Below the pieces are notes generated by a model, which ran no database searches, was not told where the DNA came from, and worked only from the letters and a program-made list of their open reading frames with translations. Shown one piece after another: positions 61,130 to 64,000 of a stretch of 64,000 bases of DNA. Source of the stretch: Rhodococcus opacus B4 (GTDB lineage: Bacteria; Actinomycetota; Actinomycetes; Mycobacteriales; Mycobacteriaceae); contig NC_012522.1 of NCBI RefSeq assembly GCF_000010805.1, positions 434,001 to 498,000 of the forward strand, given 5' to 3'. Position numbers and translations under genes: made by a program. Numbering within the stretch: the stretch's first letter is position 1; each line of letters begins with the position of its first letter.

Positions 61130-63967
61130 TCAGTCCCGTCGTGTACGGTCCGCGTCCAGCCGCGCGGCGAGAAGCTGCGCGAGGTGGTCGCCTCGGCGGT
61201 CGGTCAGGTCCGACAGTTGCGTGCGGCAGGAGTATCCGTCGGCGAGGATCGTCGTGTCTGCATCCGCCGCCGCCACCGCGGGCAGCAATTGCTGTTCCGC
61301 GACGGCTACCGACACCTCGTAGTGGCCCTTCTCCACGCCGAAGTTGCCGGCGAGGCCGCAGCATCCACCCAGCCGCTGCACCTGGGCACCGGCCTTCTCC
61401 AGCAACTGCGCGTCCGGGCTCCATCCCATCACCGAATGGTGGTGGCAGTGGGGTTGTGCGACAACGGACGTGCCGTCGAGGGACGGCGGTTCCCACCCGC
61501 GGTCGGTGAGCAGTTCCGCGAGGGTGCGGGTGGCGTCGGCGACGGGTTCGGCGGCCGCCCGGCCGAGCAGTTCCGCTGCGTCGGACCGCAGCACCCCGGT
61601 GCACGAGGGCTCCATCCCGACGATCGGCATCCCGGCGGCAGCGGATTCGGACAGCGCGTCGACGGTGCGCCCGAGGATCTTCTTCGCCGCGGTGAGTTGC
61701 CCGGTGGAGATCCAGGTGAGTCCGCAGCACTGCTGCCTATCGGTCAGTTGCGGGCGGTACCCGGCTGCCTCGAGCACCCGCACGGTCGCGTGCCCGACCT
61801 CGGGAGTGAAGTAATTGGTGAACGAGTCCACGAACAGCAACACCGGATCGCCGGTGGTGGCACGGTCGTGCTCGGTGGCCTGAAACCAGGACCGGAACGT
61901 CTGCTTCGCGAACGGCGGAATGCTGCGACGCCGGTCGACACCCGCCGCGGACAACGCGAGCGGACCGATGCCGGGAATCCGCATCGCCGCATTGACGACA
62001 CCCGGCGCGTGCCCGGCGATCTTCGCCCACCGCGGGAGCCAGCCCAACGAGTAGTGCGAGGCCGGGCGGAGGCGGCCCTTGTAGCTCTGGTGCAGCACCT
62101 CGGATTTGAACGCGGCCATGTCGACGCCGGTCGGGCAGTCCGAGGAGCACCCCTTGCAGGACAGGCAGAGGTCGAGGGCGTCGTGGACCTCCGGAGAGCG
62201 CCACCCACCCTCGACGGCGGTGCCGTTGATCATCTCCTGCAGCACCCTGGCCCGGCCGCGGGTGGAGTCCTTCTCCTCCCGGGTCGCCTGATACGACGGG
62301 CACATCACGCCCCCGGTGGCGGTGTTGTCGGCCCGGCACTTGCCGACGCCGGTGCAACGGTGCACCGCCTGAGTGAAGTCACCGTCGTCGTGGTGGTAGG
62401 CCAGGGCCAGGTTGCGGCGCAGGAGCGGGGCGGCGGGTATCCGCAGGTCCGCGTCGACCGGGCGTGGATCGACCACGACACCGGGGTTGAGGACGTTGTC
62501 CGGGTCGAAGACGTGCTTGACGGCAGCGAAGAGTTTCATGGCCTCCGGCGAGTACATGAGTGGGAGGAGTTCGCTGCGGGCGCGCCCGTCGCCGTGCTCC
62601 CCCGACAGCGATCCGCCGTACCCGGCGACCAACCTGCTTGCCGCCACCAAGAACTCGCGGAAGATGCCGCTGCCGCCGGGCCTGTCCAGCGGCCAGTCGA
62701 TGCGCACGTGCAGGCATCCGTCACCGAAATGCCCGTACGGCAGGCCGGTGACGCCGTACTCGTCCATCAGCGCGTCGAAGTCGCGGAGGTAGTTTCCCAG
62801 CATCGCCGGTGGCACCGCCGCGTCCTCCCACCCGGCGTGTGCCGGCAGTCCGGCGGGGCTGCGCCCGGCGAGGCCGGCGCCATCGGCCCGGATCCGCCAC
62901 AACTGCGCGGCGCGACCCGCTTCGGTGACCACGAGACTGTCCACGGCGCCGCAGTCGCGTCCGACCTGCCGGGCCGCGGCGATCGTGTCGTCGAGGTCGT
63001 CGCCGACGACCTCGACGAACAACCAGGCCGCGCCCGCGGGCAGCGGCGGCACCGCATCCGGGCCGCGGCGCTCCCGCACCACGTCGACGATTCGGGAATC
63101 GATGCCCTCGCAGGCCGTCGGATCGAATTTCAGCACCAACGTGGTCGCGTCGCCGGCCGCCGCGATGTTCGGGTAGCCGAGCACGACGAGCACCCGGTGC
63201 GCGGGTTCGGTGACCAACCGCACGGTGGCCTGGGTGGCGACGGCCAGGGTGCCCTCGGTGCCGACGAGCATGCGGGTGACGTCGAACCTGTTTTCCGGAA
63301 GGAGGTGCTCGAGCGCGTAACCGGACACCTGACGGCCGAACTGGCCGAGCTCGGTGCGGATGGTCGCCAGACCACCGCGGGTGACCTGCTGCAATGCCCT
63401 CAGCGCCGGAGATGCCGTCACCTCGCCGGCCGAACCCAATTGCAGCGATTCGCCGGTTCCGGTGAGCACGTGCAGGCCCGTGACGTTGTCCGACGTGCGG
63501 CCGTAGCCGAGGGTGCGGGACCCGCAGGCATTGTTGCCGATCATGCCGCCGATGGTGCAGCGGGTGAACGTCGACGGATCGGGCCCGAAGCGCAGGCCGT
63601 GCGGTGCCACGGCTTGCTGCAGCACCGTCTGGATCGTGCCCGGTTCGACGGTGGCGGTCTGCGCGTCCGGGTCGATCGAGAGCACCCGGTTCATGTGCCG
63701 ACTGAAGTCCAGGATCAGTCCCGTTCCGACGGCATTGCCCGCGACGGACGTGCCGCCGCCGCGACTGGTCAGCGGCACCCCCTCCCGGCGGCACACCGCG
63801 AGCGCGGCCGCGACCTCCTCGGCACGACGCGGGCGTGCCACGACCAACGGCCGCACCCGGTACAGGGACGCGTCGGACGAATAGGCGGCGCGGGTGGTGC
63901 CGTCGGAGAGAACATCGCCCACTCCCGAACGGCGCAGCTCAGCGGCCAATGATTCAGCGGAGATCAT
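61130..63967 (-). CDS. FAD and Fe-S D-2-hydroxyglutarate dehydrogenase-like protein (YdiJ type)
   Basis: 945 residues from ATG 63967. The N-terminal FAD domain (PLTSRGGGTSVAGNA, CTIGGMIGNNACGSRTLGYG) and FAD-oxidase C domain (GEHGDGRARSELL) are fused to a [4Fe-4S] region (CLSCKGCSSDCPTG) and two CCG motifs (CCGLTW, CCGLAGNFG). Members oxidise D-2-hydroxy acids; the YdiJ group acts on D-2-hydroxyglutarate. Next to hglS it would turn that product into 2-oxoglutarate. A D-lactate role is the main alternative. The start lies just inside the operator, so a leaderless or near-leaderless mRNA is possible. Confidence 0.85.
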   Translation of the reverse strand: MISAESLAAELRRSGVGDVLSDGTTRAAYSSDASLYRVRPLVVARPRRAEEVAAALAVCRREGVPLTSRGGGTSVAGNAVGTGLILDFSRHMNRVLSIDPDAQTATVEPGTIQTVLQQAVAPHGLRFGPDPSTFTRCTIGGMIGNNACGSRTLGYGRTSDNVTGLHVLTGTGESLQLGSAGEVTASPALRALQQVTRGGLATIRTELGQFGRQVSGYALEHLLPENRFDVTRMLVGTEGTLAVATQATVRLVTEPAHRVLVVLGYPNIAAAGDATTLVLKFDPTACEGIDSRIVDVVRERRGPDAVPPLPAGAAWLFVEVVGDDLDDTIAAARQVGRDCGAVDSLVVTEAGRAAQLWRIRADGAGLAGRSPAGLPAHAGWEDAAVPPAMLGNYLRDFDALMDEYGVTGLPYGHFGDGCLHVRIDWPLDRPGGSGIFREFLVAASRLVAGYGGSLSGEHGDGRARSELLPLMYSPEAMKLFAAVKHVFDPDNVLNPGVVVDPRPVDADLRIPAAPLLRRNLALAYHHDDGDFTQAVHRCTGVGKCRADNTATGGVMCPSYQATREEKDSTRGRARVLQEMINGTAVEGGWRSPEVHDALDLCLSCKGCSSDCPTGVDMAAFKSEVLHQSYKGRLRPASHYSLGWLPRWAKIAGHAPGVVNAAMRIPGIGPLALSAAGVDRRRSIPPFAKQTFRSWFQATEHDRATTGDPVLLFVDSFTNYFTPEVGHATVRVLEAAGYRPQLTDRQQCCGLTWISTGQLTAAKKILGRTVDALSESAAAGMPIVGMEPSCTGVLRSDAAELLGRAAAEPVADATRTLAELLTDRGWEPPSLDGTSVVAQPHCHHHSVMGWSPDAQLLEKAGAQVQRLGGCCGLAGNFGVEKGHYEVSVAVAEQQLLPAVAAADADTTILADGYSCRTQLSDLTDRRGDHLAQLLAARLDADRTRRD

Positions 63968-63970
63968 TCG

Positions 63971-63998
63971 TAGCATGCTACATGTTCCTAGCATGCTA
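63971..63998. promoter_or_regulatory. Twin palindromic operator upstream of the FAD/Fe-S dehydrogenase gene
   Basis: Two copies of the perfect palindrome TAGCATGCTA (63971-63980 and 63989-63998), 18 bases centre to centre, each followed outward by CG, so the whole block is also an inverted repeat. It lies 3 bases upstream of the start at 63967. It is a typical GntR- or similar-type repressor site. The regulator gene is not in the window and may lie beyond the right edge. Confidence 0.65.
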
Positions 63999-64000
63999 CG

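Noticed and set aside
61184-63952. A 922-codon open frame on the + strand opposite the FAD/Fe-S dehydrogenase
   Set aside because: Antisense shadow; no domain, whereas the minus strand has FAD, Fe-S and CCG motifs.

Overview
The window is high-GC actinobacterial DNA, most likely Rhodococcus or a close mycolic-acid-containing relative. The main reasons are a WS/DGAT acyltransferase, a WhiB protein, an Lsr2-type DNA-binding domain, a PacL1/CtpC pair of mycobacterial type, ANTAR proteins, a mycothiol-type DinB-fold protein and dense ATGA/GTGA-coupled operons. No tRNA, rRNA, CRISPR array or intact insertion sequence was seen.

Layout. 1-2340: a truncated gene end, a decayed methyltransferase and a secreted peptidase gene broken by one in-frame stop. 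2344-13576: one long operon behind a Zur-like palindrome. It encodes an ATP-grasp ligase, a DUF364 (putative heavy-metal chelation) protein, an SbnA/cysteine-synthase-like PLP enzyme, an enolase-superfamily epimerase, an MFS exporter, a methyltransferase and a complete Opp/Nik-type ABC importer. I read it as an undescribed, probably zinc-directed, small-molecule metallophore system. 13612-16108: convergent ctpC and pacL1 (zinc/metal efflux), separated from the importer by a hairpin. 16.2-25.8 kb: an MFS/TetR pair, a hydrolase, an ArsR/SRPBCC pair, small membrane proteins, an Lsr2-domain protein with a membrane anchor, another MFS, and a divergent XRE regulator/methionine aminopeptidase pair. 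26-34 kb: epoxide hydrolase opposite a CGNR regulator, two flavin amine oxidases around a TetR gene, and DUF421-type membrane proteins. 34.6-41.3 kb: small stress-type proteins, a WS/DGAT enzyme, and a TetR gene divergent from a COG3687 protein/membrane protein pair.

41.9-45.9 kb: an orphan single-module NRPS (C-A-T-TE) whose adenylation domain lies in a sharply different compositional patch. 46-47.5 kb: a decayed osmoprotectant permease, a WhiB gene, and rpmF and rpmJ paralogs without cysteines (zinc-independent L32 and L36). These two ribosomal genes sit behind a palindrome that shares the core AACGATTGTC with the operator of the metallophore operon, so the two distant loci probably form one zinc-starvation response. 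47.8-51.4 kb: a frameshifted secreted protein, two paralogous ANTAR proteins, an unusual SDR and a glyoxalase remnant.

51.7-64 kb: a UvrA-like protein, then an operon of FAD amine oxidase, Glu/Leu-type dehydrogenase, ALDH7-type aldehyde dehydrogenase and HglS-like 2-oxoadipate decarboxylase, with a divergent LysR regulator. A large FAD/Fe-S D-2-hydroxyglutarate dehydrogenase-like protein follows. Together these can carry 2-aminoadipate semialdehyde (lysine or pipecolate breakdown) through 2-oxoadipate and D-2-hydroxyglutarate to 2-oxoglutarate. The right edge shows a twin-palindrome operator in front of that last gene.
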